This document shows positions 5,673-6,227 of a DNA stretch of 6,227 nucleotides, piece after piece. Under the pieces are notes generated by a model. It searched no databases. It saw only the letters and a list, made by a program, of their open reading frames with translations, and was not told the origin of the DNA. The DNA is from FEN-1297 sp963787005 (GTDB taxonomy: Bacteria; Bacteroidota; Ignavibacteria; Ignavibacteriales; Ignavibacteriaceae): the NCBI GenBank assembly GCA_963787005.1, contig CAWBBX010000006.1, positions 1 through 6,227 on the forward strand, read 5' to 3'. Position 1 is the first letter of the stretch. Each line of letters starts with the position of its first letter. The translations under genes and the position numbers were made by a program.

Positions 5673-6227
5673 CCGGCTTCTCCGGAATTAAAAAAGGCAT
5701 TCTCTGTGCATTGACGAATTTAGTAACAAAAGGTTCGGCGGGATTTTTAATAAAGTCCTCGGCGTTCCCTACTTGAATCACCGAGCCGTTTTTCATCAGA
5801 ACTATTCTGTCGCCGAAGAAAGAGGCTTCACCCATATCGTGGGTAACCATTACTACGGTTTTTTTCAGGCTGACAAAAATCTCCTTCAAATCGGTCTGCA
5901 GATCGTAGCGGATCAAAGGATCGAGCGCTCCGAGCGGCTCGTCCAGAAGAAGAATTTCCGGATCTGTCATTAGCGCTCTCATAATGCTTACTCGCTGCTT
6001 CTGCCCTCCCGATAACTGCGAGGGATACTTATCCAGAATTTCAGGCGATAATTTCATGAGATCAGTAAGTTCTTCGATTCTATTTTTAATTTTAACTTTC
6101 TCCCATCCCAAATATTCCGCCATTAAGGAGGCGTTGCCTTTTCCGGTAAGATGAGGAAATAAACCACCCTCCTGAATGACATACCCGAATTTCTTCCTCA
6201 ATTCCGAAATATTTTTGAGAGCAAGTT
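5665..6227 (-). CDS. Osmoprotectant-type ABC importer ATPase, 5' end cut by the window edge
   Basis: The frame is open to the window edge, giving 186 residues of the C-terminal part of an ABC ATPase; the start codon and Walker A lie beyond position 6227. Visible motifs, numbered from the first full codon, are the Q-loop (YVIQEGGLFPH, Q18), signature LSGGQKQR (71-78), Walker B ILLLDEP with catalytic E96, D-loop GALD (99-102) and H-loop histidine H129 in VTHDMGEA. The sequence around these motifs is that of the ProV/OpuCA/OsmV branch. The chain ends soon after FVTKFV, with no C-terminal CBS pair, the module that senses ionic strength in OpuA-type ATPases. It would sit on the cytoplasmic face and drive the fused permease encoded next, whose gene it overlaps by 8 bases. 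All nucleotide-site residues in view are intact. Confidence 0.92.
   Translation of the reverse strand, partial: LALKNISELRKKFGYVIQEGGLFPHLTGKGNASLMAEYLGWEKVKIKNRIEELTDLMKLSPEILDKYPSQLSGGQKQRVSIMRALMTDPEILLLDEPLGALDPLIRYDLQTDLKEIFVSLKKTVVMVTHDMGEASFFGDRIVLMKNGSVIQVGNAEDFIKNPAEPFVTKFVNAQRMPFLIPEKPGE
5680..5683 (-). promoter_or_regulatory. Ribosome binding site that decides the GTG start of the permease fusion
   Basis: GGAG lies inside the 3' end of the ATPase gene, 7 bases before GTG (5672-5670). This supports the GTG rather than the internal ATG at residue 11, which would destroy the signal peptide. The 8-base overlap with the ATPase stop codon (TAG, 5667-5665) indicates coupled translation. 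Confidence 0.75.

Noticed and set aside
5773..5973. Plus-strand 66-residue open frame opposite the ATPase
   Set aside because: It is antisense to conserved ABC ATPase motifs, with no independent support.
6199..6201. Possible start codon for the ATPase at this position
   Set aside because: The codon is TTG, read as Leu inside the conserved stretch before the Q-loop; the frame continues upstream to the window edge and Walker A must lie further upstream.
1..6227. CRISPR arrays, insertion sequences, phage genes, tRNA or rRNA genes
   Set aside because: No spaced direct repeats, terminal inverted repeats, transposase or integrase motifs, or RNA gene signatures were found on reading both strands. 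The recurring TCCGTC(C/G)GG words are the codons for the PDG motif of the propeller blades.

Overview
The window reads as ordinary chromosomal DNA from a Gram-negative bacterium, most likely of the Bacteroidota/Ignavibacteriota/Chlorobiota side of the tree. The reasons are a secreted, full-length tricorn protease homologue, an outer-membrane-type beta-barrel protein, moderate G+C by eye, and a TAnnTTTG-type promoter match. The phylum is inferred from style of sequence, not from a marker gene. All four genes lie on the minus strand, so transcription runs from position 6227 toward position 1. No RNA gene, CRISPR array, insertion sequence, transposase, integrase or phage gene was seen.

Upstream part (6227 to 4185): a two-gene ABC importer of the osmoprotectant/quaternary amine (OpuC/ProU-like) type. 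The ATPase gene is cut by the window edge, and its Walker A part lies outside. It overlaps by 8 bases a gene that encodes, in one chain, a periplasmic substrate-binding domain followed by the membrane permease domain. Together they would make a complete importer for a compatible solute such as glycine betaine, choline or carnitine. Ergothioneine is a possible alternative because related fused transporters carry it.

Middle gap (4184 to 4001): 184 bases without a gene. It holds a weak hairpin plus T-run that could end the transporter transcript, a TAAATTTG promoter candidate for the next pair of genes, and a purine-rich leader with repeated AAGGGGAA-like words.

Downstream part (4000 to 23): an exported beta-barrel-like protein of 239 residues with no assigned function, then 33 bases, then a 1074-residue secreted tricorn protease homologue. 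The protease has a signal peptide, 13 recognisable propeller-blade motifs (six plus seven, as in archaeal tricorn), a PDZ domain and an S41 catalytic core with the tricorn-type Ser-His/Ser/Glu tetrad. The close spacing suggests that the two are co-transcribed. Positions 1 to 22 lie beyond the protease stop codon and show no terminator before the window ends.

No previously undescribed system stands out. The most interesting points are the periplasmic tricorn homologue paired with an outer-membrane-type protein, and the binding-domain-first permease fusion.
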